From Ooceraea biroi (lineage: Eukaryota > Arthropoda > Insecta > Hymenoptera > Formicidae): DNA of 64,000 nt. Shown one piece after another: positions 12,896 through 24,517 of this stretch. A program made the translations under genes and the position numbers. A model generated the notes under the pieces. It ran no database searches. It had not been told where the DNA came from and worked only from the letters and a program-made list of their open reading frames with translations. Each line of letters starts with the position of its first letter. The first letter of the stretch is position 1. The DNA is taken from positions 9,362,001 to 9,426,000 of the forward strand of contig NC_039515.1 of NCBI RefSeq assembly GCF_003672135.1, given 5' to 3'.

Positions 12896-13448
12896 CCACC
12901 CCGAGTATTTTAAACGTTTATTACGGCGTTTGGACGGTTTTGTCGTGCCTGTTCGGTTTGCGGGAGGTTTGCGGGCAGTGCTCGGTGCTTGCCGTGCCGC
13001 GTTTTCGCGTGTGCGAGGTGTGCGGAGCATTTTGTCCAGATTCGTGGTTAGCGAGGTTAGTTGGCGCGGAGCCGTGCAGTGCAGTCGCCATTTTGAGGCT
13101 CAGCTTTAGGGCGCGTTCCCCCACTTCGGTAAGTTGGACAAACTCGTTCTCGGTCTAGGGTTATTCCCCTAAATTAGTGTCTCTTTGGTCTTGGACGGTT
13201 TTTCGTTATATTTGGCGGGTTTATCGGTGTGTTCGGTATTCTCCACGGTTGGGAGACTATTTATTTTTACGTGTTGGGTTTTTTGGGTTTTTCTGCTAAA
13301 CCCTATAGTAGAATAGATATCCCTTCAGTAGTACTGTTTGGAATTTCGTGGTGGTTTAGTTTTTGGGGCCTAGGGATTTTCCCCTAGGCCTAGTTATTTT
13401 TGTGTTTTTGGCTCTTTGACCGCGCGGTGCGTCCATTGCACGTCTGCA

Positions 13449-15461
13449 ATGGACAACAGCTATTTGGTAGACGAGCCTCTTCCGCCGGAGAGCCCTTTTT
13501 CCGGCATGCCTCCGGCAGAGGTCCCTACTAGCACCCTGAGGGTGCCCCGGAGTGTGGCCCCTCCTCGGGGCCCTCTTCCGATCAACAGCTGGGCGCTGCG
13601 ATCGACTTGACGGATGTCGCCGCCTACCCGGACGACGATGACATGTCGGTTTGTTCCCGCTTGTCCCAGGTGTCCAGCACTTCACGTGCTTCGCGTAAGC
13701 ACAATAAAAGCGTAAGGCGGCTAATCGCCTATCTGACGGGGACTCTGACGAGGATGTATGTGCCCGTCCTTGTGACGAGCACACCTCCTCCGTTGACATT
13801 TGTGCGCGTATTACCGAGTACGCCACAATGATTGATGACATCCGCAAAAAGAGCGGGAAGATGCAGGGTAAATTGAGCGGGGATATGAAAACCCTGCTCA
13901 AACGGATTAAGGAAGCCACCTTCATCCTGGCGACCCGCGATAGTCCTGAGGAGGTCGAGCAGCTGCGACGCTCAGCGACCTCCATGCAGCGCGAAGTTAC
14001 CGCTCTCCGCGAGTCGAACGCTGGTCTGCGCCGTGCGTATGACGAGGCGATGGCGAAGGTGGCTATGCCGCCGCCGACGCCCGTGGCTCCTCCGATGAGG
14101 CCACAGCCGCGTATCACTGCCAATGAGCCTGGCCCCCGCGTTACTATAGTACGACCGGACCCACCGGCCGTGCGCGCGACGATAGTCGCCCTGCTCGCGT
14201 TGAGCAAGCGACTCCCCTATCGATGTCCAGACCGTCACGGACACCGTTGTCCAAACGGTTATGGCGGCGTTGCGTCAACAGGGTGTATTGGGCCGCGCAA
14301 TCGTAGTGCGTCGCGCAGCGTTAGTCGCGGACGTCGACAGGCGTCCAGAAGTGTGTCGCGCGGTCGTTACCGCGATTCGTATAATGTGGATCCGTCCGCT
14401 AGATACGCGGCTGATCCATACTACGCGTACGATGACCCGGCTTCGGGTACTAGTGTAGCGTACGATCGCGCGTATCCCGTGCTGTCTGCGCCTCGTGTAC
14501 GGCCTCTCCCGTCCGTGAGGGAGCCCCGCGACCTGACGATTATGATCATCGTTATGATCTGCCCCCCACGTATGCGGGGCTGCTCGCCGCCCAGCGAGTC
14601 AGCCGCACCCGCCCGCGTCCGTTCGGGGACCCGTCGATCCCCACCGGCCGTGGCAGCAGGCCCCTCCGGCCGCGCCGCAACGTGCCTCCCGCGATCGTCG
14701 TCGCCCCCCGCGTACCTCCGTGGTTACGGTCACGCGCGCGGACCATGGGCCTTCGTACGCCGAAACGTTGACGAAGGCCAAGGCGCAGATGCCAGACATC
14801 GGTCTGGACAAGACGCGAGTGCGGTATACCAATACCGGCGCGCTATTAATAGAGGTAGGCGGCCCGGAAAATAAAACGAAGGCCGACGCGTTGGCTGGAC
14901 ATCTCCGTGAGATGCTGCGGGACGGCGCCAGCGTCCGTCGCCCCGTCAAGATGGCCGAACTCCGATTCGTTGGGTTGGACGAATCGGTGACGTCAGGGGA
15001 GGTCGCGAATGTTATTGCGCAGATCGGCGAGTGTCCGGTAGATGAAGTTCGCGTGGGTGTCATCAAGCCACTGCGCAACGGTCTCGGAATCGTGTGGGCG
15101 CAGTGCCCGTTGGCGGCTGCGATTAAGGTGTCCAACCAGGGCAAGGTGCGCCTTGGTTGGATGCTCGTGCGCGCAGAACTAATGAGGGCAAAGCCGTTAC
15201 GCTGCTTTCATTGTCTGGAGGTCGGCCACGTTGCGCGGGGCTGCACACGGCCGATCGCACGGCCGTGTGCTTTAGGTGTAGTCAGCCGGGTCATAGAGCC
15301 ACGGATTGCAAAGCTGCAACACCGAGTTGCATCCTTTGCCGCGAAGCCGGATTGCCCGCGGAGCATCGCGTCGGTAGCGCGCAGTGTCAGCCAGTCGTGG
15401 CCGACGCGCGAGGGGGGGGTCGGAGAGCTGCCCGCCTGCCGGTTCCCGTCCAGCCCGCTAA
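13449..15461 (+). pseudogene. Retrotransposon ORF1 (Gag-like), frameshifted
   Basis: Coding similarity runs through several frames: a start near 13449 (MDNSYLV), a coiled-coil/basic segment at about 13800-14075, a Pro- and Arg-rich middle, a region near 14740-15170 typical of R1-clade Gag, and CCHC knuckles RCFHCLEVGHVARGC (about 15198), CFRCSQPGHRATDC (about 15268) and a third Cys-rich motif after it. Gag would coat the element RNA and direct it to telomeres. Because the knuckles lie in a different frame from the upstream Gag body, and the front part changes frame as well, this copy cannot make full-length protein. It overlaps or abuts ORF2 at 15462. Confidence 0.75.
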
Positions 15462-16806
15462 ATGGACATTCTGCAGTTTAACTGCAATCATTCACGCGCG
15501 GCCCAAGATCTGGCCTTTCAAACGATGGCGGAACGCGGAGTTCCATCGCTCTGTTCGCGGAACCGTATCGGGCGGCTGGGGCCGGGACGTGGGTCACCAG
15601 CCTCGATGACACGTGCGCGTTGTTTTTGCGCTCGTCCGAGTCGGTTGCGTGCTCCTGGCCGCCGCGAAATAGGGGAAACGGTTTTGTGGCGGCGGAGGTC
15701 GATGACCTCTTGCTTGTCGGGTGTTATTTTTCACCCAACAGGCCTTGCGCGAATTCGAGCGGTTCTTGTCGTTGCTCGGGGACGTCGTGCGCGTGTCCTC
15801 GCACCGTAAGCTCCTCGTGGCGGCGATTTTAATGCGCGCTCCACAGAGTGGGGCGACACGCATACTTCAGCTCGCGGTGAGAGTCTGAGCGAGTGGGGGC
15901 ATCTTTGTCGCTTCACCTCCTCAACCGGGGTGATACCCCCACCGTAGACCGGTATCAGGGTCGTTCGATCGTCGACCTGACGTGGGGCACTTCCGCCCTT
16001 CTTCCATTCCTGTCCCGTTGGCGGGTGTTGGAGGACGAGTCCCTTTCGGATCACCGGATGATCCTTTTCCGCGTCGACAGGCCTACCGCTCGCCGGGGAG
16101 CGCGATATAGTTGTTCGGGACATCCGCTGGGCCCTCAAAAAGCTGGACCGTGAGAAACTCGACACCATGATGGCATTTGCGGCGTGGTCTGCGGGTGCTG
16201 GGGATGACGATGTGCCTGTCGGCGTTCAGGTCGGATCTGGTGGCGAAAGTCACGGATCTGTGCGACGTAGTCATGCCTCGTGTCCGCGGTGCCCCGGGTC
16301 GCCGTGGTGTCTATTGGTGGGACGGGGATCTCTCCGCAGCTCGCTCGGCGGCAACGCCGCCCGTCGCCGGTATACGCGTGCTCGTCGGGGTGGGAACGCC
16401 GCGCGGGTAGCATTGGCGCGTGCGGCGTACGTTGCCGCGCGCCAGTCGTATAAGCAACTGATCGTCCGCGCCAGGAGCGCGCCTGGGCGGAGTTGCTCGC
16501 GCAGGTGGATACGGATCCTTGGGGCCGGCCCTATCGCGTTGTACTAAAGAAATTGCGGAGTTCGAGCGGGCCCGCACCCCTCGCGCTCATGTCGCCGCCT
16601 GACGCGCGCGCCGCGTTATTGCCGCGTTATTTCCCCCCGCGTCGGGATACCGTCCGGGCCAGTAGCGTACTAGACGTTGTACCGACCTGGTGCAGACAAC
16701 CTCGCGACCTCCCCTGCGGCTGACTCTCATGTTACGCCGCTCCCGCGCCTCCGGACCCGAGCCGATGCCAAAGCGTATCTTTCGCGACACCGGGACTAAA
16801 GCATCC
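15462..16806 (+). pseudogene. Retrotransposon ORF2, endonuclease portion
   Basis: The start MDILQFNCNHSRAAQDL matches the first strand of R1-clade apurinic-like endonucleases, which nick the chromosomal target for target-primed reverse transcription. Further on, GDFNA is read near 15828 and SDHRM near 16049, the catalytic Asp-Asn and Ser-Asp-His motifs. They are in different frames, so the ORF is broken. Sequence after 16170 fits the linker before the reverse transcriptase, and the reverse transcriptase itself is lost in the N gap. Confidence 0.75.
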
Positions 16807-16906
16807 NNNNNNNNNNNNNNNNNNNNNNNNNNNNNNNNNNNNNNNNNNNNNNNNNNNNNNNNNNNNNNNNNNNNNNNNNNNNNNNNNNNNNNNNNNNNNN
16901 NNNNNN
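16807..16906. other. Assembly gap (100 N)
   Basis: Exactly 100 N, a conventional gap of unknown size. It truncates the telomeric retrotransposon. Confidence 0.99.
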
Positions 16907-17573
16907 GAATGGACTCTGAATATCTCTGCAACTAATGATAACATGGAGCAGTGTCCTGCGGGGTGATTCACGTATCACGTTGGATACTTCTTCAGATCGA
17001 TGTAGACTGCGCAGATAGTCTCAATGCAGTTGGTGAATTGTCCCAAGCTCTCGTTCGTAGACGTATCTAGAAAATCCAGCCCACAATTGCATCAGGAATC
17101 GTCTTCCACTTCTGTGTGATAGCACATTATAGGACTTGCAGAACCGTTGATCACTAATCGCCATGACGTCAGGAGTTGACGTGCGGTAACACGTATACAA
17201 AGAACCTTTTCATCGGTCCGATCGTCGCACTCCCATCTTCTCGCAGGCTTGTCGCCAGAATGTCCAAAAGAACGCGAATCACGTGTTCCCGATTGTTCAG
17301 GATGTCAACGGAATTTTGTCGAGTGGACATACAGTAAGAAGTCCGGCTTCGTTTAGTCGTGTTCTTGCAGTCCTGTCAGATATGTCGACTCGCTCGTGAT
17401 GCTTCTGTACAGTGTCCATAAAGGCGTTGTTGCATTGAAGTCGAGAAGGATTTCTCCTTCGCCTATCGTGCGATCCGTTCGTGGCGGACGATTATAGCTT
17501 TTGCGATGATCATGCAATGACATGATGCAACCGCCTTTCAGATACCGCGTGTTTATCACAGTGCGTACTTTTT
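16907..17573. other. Unassigned sequence between gap and mariner remnant
   Basis: No convincing coding frame or repeat was recognised. The minus-strand frame at 17353-17559 has no family features. It may include the decayed 5' part of the mariner-like element. Confidence 0.3.
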
Positions 17574-18406
17574 GTGCGAGGCATGAGAATATTCAGAGTA
17601 ATGAATCTCTATCTGAATCTTCGCCGGCTTTGGCGCATTATGAGAGCAAACAAGTTTCACCCTTACAGAATGTCTGTTCACCAAGCGTTGAAGTATGATG
17701 ATTTTCAACAGAGACTTGCATTTTGCAATTGGATAAGACAGCAACCACCTGATTTTCACCTTAAAATTTTATTTTCTGACGAATGTACATTTAAAAGTGA
17801 CGGATCTAATAATACTTGGAACTGTCGTTATTGGTCACAAGTTAATCCCACTGGTTGAGAGAAATAGATCATCAACATGTGTGGAAAGTTAATGTTTGGT
17901 GTGGCATTATTGGAAGTCAGATCGTAGGTCCTATTTTCTTTGAAGAAAATCTAAACGCTGATAGATATTCAGCTTTGATAGAGACAGATCTTCCTATCTT
18001 ACTAGAAAATCTTCCTCTGCAATTGCGCTTGGACATGTGGTTTCAACAAGATGGATGCCCGTCGCATACATCGGAGAGTTGTTCGTACAATACTAAACGC
18101 TATGTTTCCCAACAAATGGATAGGCAAATATGGTCCCATCAATTATCCGCCCCGATCACCGGACCTCACCGTTTTAGATTATTATTTTTGGGGAGGATAA
18201 AAGATTTGGTGTACCATGAACGTCCGACTATAAGGGACAATATGATCCTTAGGATAAGTGAAGCAATTCGATCTTTAGGTGCTGATGAGATTCTTCGAGC
18301 AACTAATTCCTTCCAACGCAGAGTAGATATGTGCATCGCAGAAACGGTGCTCACTTTGAACACTTTGCTTGAACAAACATACTCACTCACTCAGAAACGT
18401 TGTTAA
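17574..18406 (+). pseudogene. mariner-like (DD41D-type) transposase, frameshifted
   Basis: The sequence keeps the DDE/D core: an ILFSDECTF motif (first Asp) near 17768, then HVWKVNVWCGIIG and GPIFFEENL, MWFQQDGCPSHTS (second Asp) near 18034, and an LDYYFWG motif (third Asp) near 18175. I count about 41 residues between the second and third Asp, which suggests a DD41D-type mariner. A stop at about 17856 separates the first two parts, and two compensating frame changes disturb the region of the third Asp. The N-terminal helix-turn-helix domain is missing or unrecognisable. The product would have catalysed cut-and-paste transposition; this copy is dead. Confidence 0.8.
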
Positions 18407-18970
18407 CCCGTTGGTGCATAATGTCCCGTATTTGGGACAGCTATTTCAGTTTTTTTTAAATGCTTTTACGTATTCATAATTGGTTTGTGTAACATAGTAT
18501 TTGGTATCACTATGTTTATTAATTATTTTTCCGTTTTTTTGGCCGTACCACTGAAAACATTTTAAAAACATTACAATTTTTTAAATAAGAAAAAACATGG
18601 AACTAGAAACTCGCTACGTCCTCGTCGTTAGTTCTGGATTATGTTAAGAGCGAGACTTTTTTATTTCAAAATGTAGTTTTTATTTCAAATACATGTCAAG
18701 GTCAATGGAGGCATTTTCAGAAAACATGTTTCAGACAAAAGTTGTTCCAATTAATTGGTAGAAGAAGATGATATAATAAAAAATGGGAGTTTCCATTTAA
18801 GATTTTAAAGTTGACCTTGAGACTTCCTGCATAACTGCTGTCAAGGTCAAATATGTATCACCATTTCATGTAATTGTTAAAGCCCTACAACTTTTGATTA
18901 AAACATTTTTATCTGTCACGCTCAGTTATCAAAATATTCGGCATGTACGGGTGGTCTCAGACACCCTGTA
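18407..18970 (+). mobile_element. 3' non-coding part of mariner-like element
   Basis: AT-rich sequence ending in GTCTCAGACACCCTGTA next to TATATATA. The terminal motif is the inverse of the CAGGGTGTCTCAGACC that begins the next foldback, as expected for related mariner-type ends at TA targets. The internal part near 18730-18810 resembles the arms of the foldback at 42638-43911. Confidence 0.5.
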
Positions 18971-18978
18971 TATATATA

Positions 18979-19410
18979 CAGGGTGTCTCAGACCTACCGT
19001 ATCACCGGTTAATGGTAGATTCCTGAGGTGATTCTGAGACGAATGTTCCTCTTGCAAAATGTCGAGGGTGGCGTAGTTTCGGCGCTACGAAGGGTTGTAG
19101 TTATCCTATCCTTGTGTAGAATTTTCCCGCGTTCAATGACAGTGGGTCGAAGGGTCCCGCGCATCGCGCACACTTCAATTTGATCTTAATTTTTTCGCGG
19201 CTGTTCAAATTGAAGTGTGCGCGATGCGCGGGACCCCTTCGACCCACTGTCATTGAACGCGGGAAAATTCTACACAAGGATAGGATAACTACAACCCTTC
19301 GTAGCGCCGAAACTACGCCACCCTCGACATTTTGCAAGAGGAACATTCGTCTCAGAATCACCTCAGGAATCTACCATTAACCGGTGATACGGTAGGTCTG
19401 GGACACCTTG
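18979..19410. mobile_element. Foldback MITE, 432 bp, mariner-type ends
   Basis: Nearly perfect inverted arms of about 200 bases, each starting CAGGGTGTCTCAGACC (right end differs slightly, GGTCTGGGACACCTTG), flanked by TA. The centre near 19195 is a short non-repeated loop. This is a non-autonomous relative of a Tc1/mariner element. Confidence 0.85.
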
Positions 19411-20031
19411 TATAACACATAATACATCTATTTCACGTCCTATCATGATTTAAGACATCGCGTGGAGAATTCTAAATTGTAGTAGTGAAAAGTAAACCTA
19501 CAACATGCCGGATTGCGTACAAATATACAAATATACCGTGATATTAACCGTCATCGCCATCTTGGTTGTTCATACCCTCTCTGCCCCTCTGGCTTCACCC
19601 CCGCGGACATACACTCCATCCAGTTATTCTTACATCCATGGGTCTAAGGGTTATACCATAGACATAGTATATCTAGAACGCGCGTTGAGGAGTGGGGATA
19701 GAGGCTCACGTAGAAAAGGACGCACTCTGTTTCGTGGTCGTGCGTTCTCTTTCGTTCTCGCGCGAACGAGAGAGAACGCACGACCACGAAACCTTTTTTA
19801 CGTAAACCTCTACCCCCACTCCTCAAATAAAGGCAAACACGCGGTCTAGATATACTATGTCTATGGATTATACTGTGTAAAAAAAGTATAGAACTGTCAT
19901 GAAATATGTATTGAATCGTATTTCTCACTGAATTTTCTCTCAAGCGAGAAAATTGATAGTGTATCTTATTTCACATTCATACAACTTCATGTCAGTTACA
20001 GTTCGGTCACCGACGAGATATTCTTAAGGTG
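19411..20031. other. Intergenic sequence containing a second foldback
   Basis: Apart from the 211-bp foldback annotated at 19656-19866, I see nothing coding. The short plus frame 19505-19849 starts with a plausible signal-like segment but runs into the foldback. Confidence 0.4.
19656..19866. mobile_element. Foldback MITE, 211 bp
   Basis: Arms begin CCATAGACATAGTATATC and meet at a centre of GTTCTCGCGCGAACGAGA. TTATA is found on both sides (with one extra base on the right), a possible target duplication. No coding capacity. Confidence 0.75.
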
Positions 20032-20225
20032 ATCCTGGAATGACTAGTGAAACACGTGTTGCCATTTGCACAAAAATTACAGTTAAAATGCTTTTTACAA
20101 AAATTTGGTAATTTGTACGCACAAAATTGCGGCGGTCCGCACTCGGGATAAAATAAAGGAATATAATGAAGCTTTTCGAAATGACTTTAGAAGCGTTATA
20201 AAAAAGAAAGGTGTATTCTCCTGTA
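20032..20225. repeat. Interspersed repeat family A, copy 1
   Basis: About 195 bases starting GATCCTGGAATGACTAG and ending in an A-rich GTTATAAAAAAGAAAGG stretch. Related copies are at 21587-21799 and 38850-39018. The shared A-rich 3' side suggests a short retroposed element, but no tRNA-like promoter boxes were recognised. Confidence 0.7.
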
Positions 20226-20491
20226 TTCTGTAAAGGATAATAGAAATCCAATATTGGCTCTTGGCCAATATGTACGCCTTTTGCAGAAAAAAGTTGCGTC
20301 ATTAATTTAAAAGTAGATAACTTATTATTAATACAAGAAAAATAGATTTACAAATTAATTTACAAATTAATTTTAAATTAACTAAAATGTTATATGTTTC
20401 GTAAAAAGTATTCTGTTAGTATACTTTTTACCTTGTTAACAGCAAATACATGTATATTAAAATTAAAGGAAGAAAAGTATTTTTGCTATAA

Positions 20492-20529
20492 GGGTGCCGT
20501 CACATGGAGCGTAACTTGCGTAAGCGTAA
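20492..20529 (+). repeat. Left terminal inverted repeat of Harbinger element
   Basis: 38 bases, exact reverse complement of 28313-28350, preceded by TAA. Confidence 0.9.
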
Positions 20530-20654
20530 TATACGTAATCTAGTAATTTTAAAGAAGTTACTTACAAGGTACCAGGGTTGGGAATTTTAGCGCTGCGAGC
20601 AGTTTTCTACATTTCCTACGTATAAAAACGTATAATACGTTTAGAACATGTATA

Positions 20655-21590
20655 AAACGGATCAAACGGATTAAGTGTGATATTCATAGACAGGCCATAT
20701 TTAAGGTTTATCTACAAATACTCTACGGCTCATTTCATTGGCTACAGAGCATCTGAAGATAACTTTAAGTAAATATAAGGCCTGTCTATACCTCAATATA
20801 GTTAGCAGACAAATATGATAAATCTTATTTTTTTATTGCAATCGTTTGGGAATCGTTTGGGAAAGTTTAGGAAACAACTTTCAGAGTTTGGGAAATAATA
20901 GTTTTTTAATAATTAATGAAAATTAGTCGAGTGTATAGTTAGCAGACATCATTCCAAATAATTTCCTTTTTCGCTTCTTTCAACGCCAAATCATTTGGGA
21001 AATACGCCTATAATGTTTTCAGAGTTTGGGAAATAATGATTTTCCCTCAAAATCGAGTTGAAAGTCATCACCCAGCGTGCAGTATAATCTAGGGAATAAT
21101 CTAGGGACTTTTTGACTATAGGCTATATAATGGAAAAACGTTTATAATCTTTGATATTTCTCATTGTTTTCCATTTCAATAATTTGGGAATCGTTTGGGA
21201 AAGTTTAGGAAACCACTTTTAGAGTTTGAGAAATAATAGTTTTTTAATAATTAATGAAAATTAGTTGAGCGTATAGTTATCATTCCAAATAATGTTCTTT
21301 TTCGCTTCTTTCAACGCCAAATCATTTGGGAAATACGCCTGTAATGTTTTTAGAGTTTGGGAAATAATAATTGCATCTCAAAATAAAGTTTCATGTCATC
21401 AACCAGACGTCAAGCCAAAACTCTAGGGATTTTTTGACCATAATCTATATAATGGAAAATGTTTATAATCTTCGATATATTTCATTGTTTTCTAATGTTT
21501 TCTATTGCAATCATTTGGGAATCGTTTGGGCAAGTTTAGAAAGGCACTTTCACAGATTGGGAAGCAATAATTTTTATAATTAAGAGGATC
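20655..21590. repeat. TTTGGGAATCGTTTGGG repeat family, plus orientation
   Basis: A unit containing GGGAATCGTTTGGGAAAG, AGAGTTTGGGAAATAATAG and a CCAAATCATTTGGGAAATACG stretch is repeated two to three times. The whole 20655-21190 stretch returns in inverted orientation at about 23935-24517, so the two form arms of a large nested inverted repeat. Confidence 0.75.
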
Positions 21591-21799
21591 CTGGAGTGAC
21601 TAGTGAAACAGTGTTGCCATCTGCACTCATACACATACAAAACTTACAGTTGAAATGCTCTTTATAAAAATTTCGCAATTTGTACACACAAAAATTGCGG
21701 CGGCCACCACTCGGGATAAAATAAAGGAATATAATGAAGCTTTTCGAAGTGACTTTAGAAGCATAATAAAAAAGAAAGGTGTATTCTCCTTTACAGAAT
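21587..21799. repeat. Interspersed repeat family A, copy 2
   Basis: Starts GATCCTGGAGTGACTAG and matches copy 1 along its length up to GAAAGGTGTATTCTCC. It sits inside the Harbinger-type element. Confidence 0.7.
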
Positions 21800-21947
21800 A
21801 CAGAATATATATAAACTTTCTTACTTTAATATTATTAATTTTTTATACTGGGAAAGTATATGCTTGGGTGGAAGAGCACGAGGAGACGGGCTTCGCCCGT
21901 CACTTACTATTCTTCCACATAAACAAAATAACAAAACTTTCAGAAGA

Positions 21948-22152
21948 CCAAAAGTACTGCGTGGAAGTTACAATATAGAACCTTGCTTTGCGTGGAACCT
22001 CGCTTCACATGAATTGAAAACCTATTTGGAATCGTACTAATTATACTTGCAATGCAAATTAGTACGATTCCAAATAGGTTTTCAAGTCATGTGAAACGAG
22101 GTCCCACGCAAAGTAAAGTTCTATATTGTAACTTCCACGCAGTACTTTTGGA
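21948..22152. mobile_element. Foldback MITE, about 205 bp
   Basis: Arms containing CCAAAAGTACTGCGTGG and TTACAATATAGAAC face each other around a loop near 22040. One arm of the same family recurs alone at about 23575-23662. Confidence 0.75.
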
Positions 22153-22249
22153 CATACCCAGTCAGCCAAACCTGCGAAGAACAGACATTGGCAAAATCTG
22201 TTCAACAAAATATGTGAGCAGAGAGGCCACAGATTGGGTACAAAATCCA

Positions 22250-23216
22250 CCCAGTAAGCACACTGTCAGCAGTATGCCGACAGATTGGCAGCAGATATGA
22301 AGCAGAATAATGCAACATATCCGGTACCATCTGTGTCCGCATTAAGCTTGTATTCTGCCAGCAGATCTTGCTTATAACATGATCTGACAGCAGATTGGCG
22401 GTAGAAACTGAACAGAGCCTGCCGACATAACCTGGCGGCAGAAATAGAGCAGGATCTGCGCAGTGTAGTTGGCAGCAGATTGGCGACAGAAACCGAACAG
22501 AGCCTGCCGACATAACCTGGCGCCAGGTTGGCAGCAGAAACCAAACAGGATCTGGAGCTTTTGACACTATTCAAATTTACACGGTTAGGGAATATGCGTT
22601 TTCCCTCCGCACCGCTAGGTGGTGAACATGTTGAGTTCTTACTCGACGTTAAGATTTAGCCTGACAGTTATATAAGTTAATATACGCGTCTTGGCATGAT
22701 AATATTAATTTTTCTAAGAATTTTTGCACTTGCGGCACAGGGGTTCTCATGGACAACGTCCACACACACCGCAAGCAATCTGAAGGCATTAAATTTGCCC
22801 ATTTAATCAAATTAAGTATTGATTAAAAAAACAGATTACTTTACAATAGTGGACCAATATAAGAAATTAATTCATACCCCACATAAAAAATTAGATTTAT
22901 ATTGTTAACCAATATTGCTCCAATAAATTTGTACTACTACGGCACTTTCTCGCAGAGCCTGCTCGATTTCTGCTCCCAATCTGCTGCTAACTACACTGCG
23001 CAGATCCTGCTCTATTTCTGCCGCCAATTTGCCGCCAGGTTATGTCGGCAGGCTCTGCTCGGTTTCTGTCGCCAATCTGCTGTCAGATCATGTTAGCAGG
23101 ATCTGCTGGCAGAACACAATCTTAATGCGGACACAGATGGTACCGGATCTGTTGCATTATTCTGATTGAATCTGCTGCCAATCTGTCGACATACTGCTGA
23201 CAGTTTGCTTACTGGG
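22250..23216. mobile_element. Foldback element with CCCAGTAAGCA ends and AGCAGATTGG minisatellite arms, copy 1
   Basis: Ends are CCCAGTAAGCA and its inverse. Each arm of about 300 bases consists of degenerate units built on GGCAGCAGATTGG and GACAGAAACCGAACAGAGCCTGC. The centre (about 22580-22900) is unique. A near-identical copy in the opposite orientation lies at 28691-29583, and homology between the copies continues past one end (GATTTTGTACCCAATCTGTGG). Confidence 0.8.
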
Positions 23217-23580
23217 TAGTTTGTTTGCGCGCGCGCGCGCACACACACACACACACCGAAGGGGGGGGTGGGTGGAAGACACTTTTTTTCATGTCTTTCC
23301 GTGTCGAAATAAACGGTGTTCAACTGCACGGTGCGCAATTGAACAGTTTGGAATTTTATTTTTACTTTTCTGTTATAGAAACTCTTGTCAAGAGCCGGTA
23401 GAGCCGCTAATTGGAGATGGACTTGAAGAATAAACGGTGTTCAACTGCACGGTGCGCAATTGAACAGTTTGGACACCGTTTATTTCGACACGGAAAGACA
23501 TGAAAAAAAGCGTCTTCCACCCACCCCCCTTCGGTGTGTGTGTGTGTGTGCGCGCGCGCGTGCGCGCAAACTATGTCCAA
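23217..23580. mobile_element. Foldback with GC/AC microsatellite ends that captured an exon fragment
   Basis: Inverted arms hold a (GC)n(AC)n run, AAGACATGAAAAAAAG-type sequence and TTCAACTGCACGGTGCGC. Between the arms (about 23349-23430) lies an 80-base piece that matches the start of the exon at 24732 including its splice acceptor. The insert has no other homology to the arms. Confidence 0.7.
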
Positions 23581-24517
23581 AAGTACTGCGTGGAAGTTAC
23601 AATATAGAACCTTGCTTTGCGTGGAACCTCGCTTCACATGAATTGAAAACCTATTTGGAATTTAATTTACATTGCAAGTACACACGCGTTTAATTTCGCG
23701 CACTTTGACGTCATCGCGCATGCTCAGTCAGTGTACGCTACGCCGTAGACCGCCGGTATGACAGATTTCCTAACCCCGAAACTGTCATTTTTCAGTAGGT
23801 GATAACTTTCTTTCTAGTTGAGAGCGACGATTTTCCTTCTCGCAATCGTATTTTTTCATCAAAATAAACGATATTGCAAAGTTAGAAGGAAATCGGTGAG
23901 GAGGCCCGTCTCCTTAAGTATTACCAAAAACTATTATTTCCCAAACTCTAAAAGTGGTTTCCTAAACTTTCCCAAACGATTCCCAAATTATTGAAATGGA
24001 AAACAATGAGAAATATCAAAGATTATAAACGTTTTTCCATTATATAGCCTATAGTCAAAAAGTCCCTAGATTATTCCTTAGATTATACTGCACGCTGGGT
24101 GATGACTTTCAACTCGATTTTGAGGGGAAATCATTATTTCCCAAACTCTGAAAACATTATAGGCGTATTTCCCAAATGATTTGGCGTTGAAAGAAGCGAA
24201 AAAGGAAATTATTTGGAATGATGTCTGCTAACTATACACTCGACTAATTTTCATTAATTATTAAAAAACTATTATTTCCCAAACTCTGAAAGTTGTTTCC
24301 TAAACTTTCCCAAACGATTCCCAAACGATTGCAATAAAAAAATAAGATTTATCATATTTGTCTGCTAACTATATTGAGGTATAGACAGGCCTTATATTTA
24401 CTTAAAGTTATCTTCAGATGCTCTGTAGCCAATGAAATGAGCCGTAGAGTATTTGTAGATAAACCTTAAATATGGCCTGTCTATGAATATCACACTTAAT
24501 CCGTTTGATCCGTTTTA

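Larger units (their letters stand above)
11798..16806 (+). mobile_element. R1-clade non-LTR retrotransposon inserted in TTAGG repeats (TRAS/SART-like)
   Basis: Directly after the TTAGG array comes about 1.6 kb of GC-rich non-coding sequence with tandem repeats, then a Gag-like ORF with CCHC knuckles and an overlapping ORF2 that begins with an apurinic-type endonuclease. This order and the target are those of the TRAS and SART lineages of the R1 clade, which insert in insect telomeric repeats. The copy is degenerate (frame changes in both ORFs) and is cut by an N gap before the reverse transcriptase. Assignment to TRAS rather than SART is not possible without the reverse transcriptase and 3' junction. 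Confidence 0.8.

Noticed and set aside
22200..23340. CRISPR-like regular repeats
   Set aside because: Units are degenerate, spacers are not unique, and the array is a foldback transposon in an insect genome.
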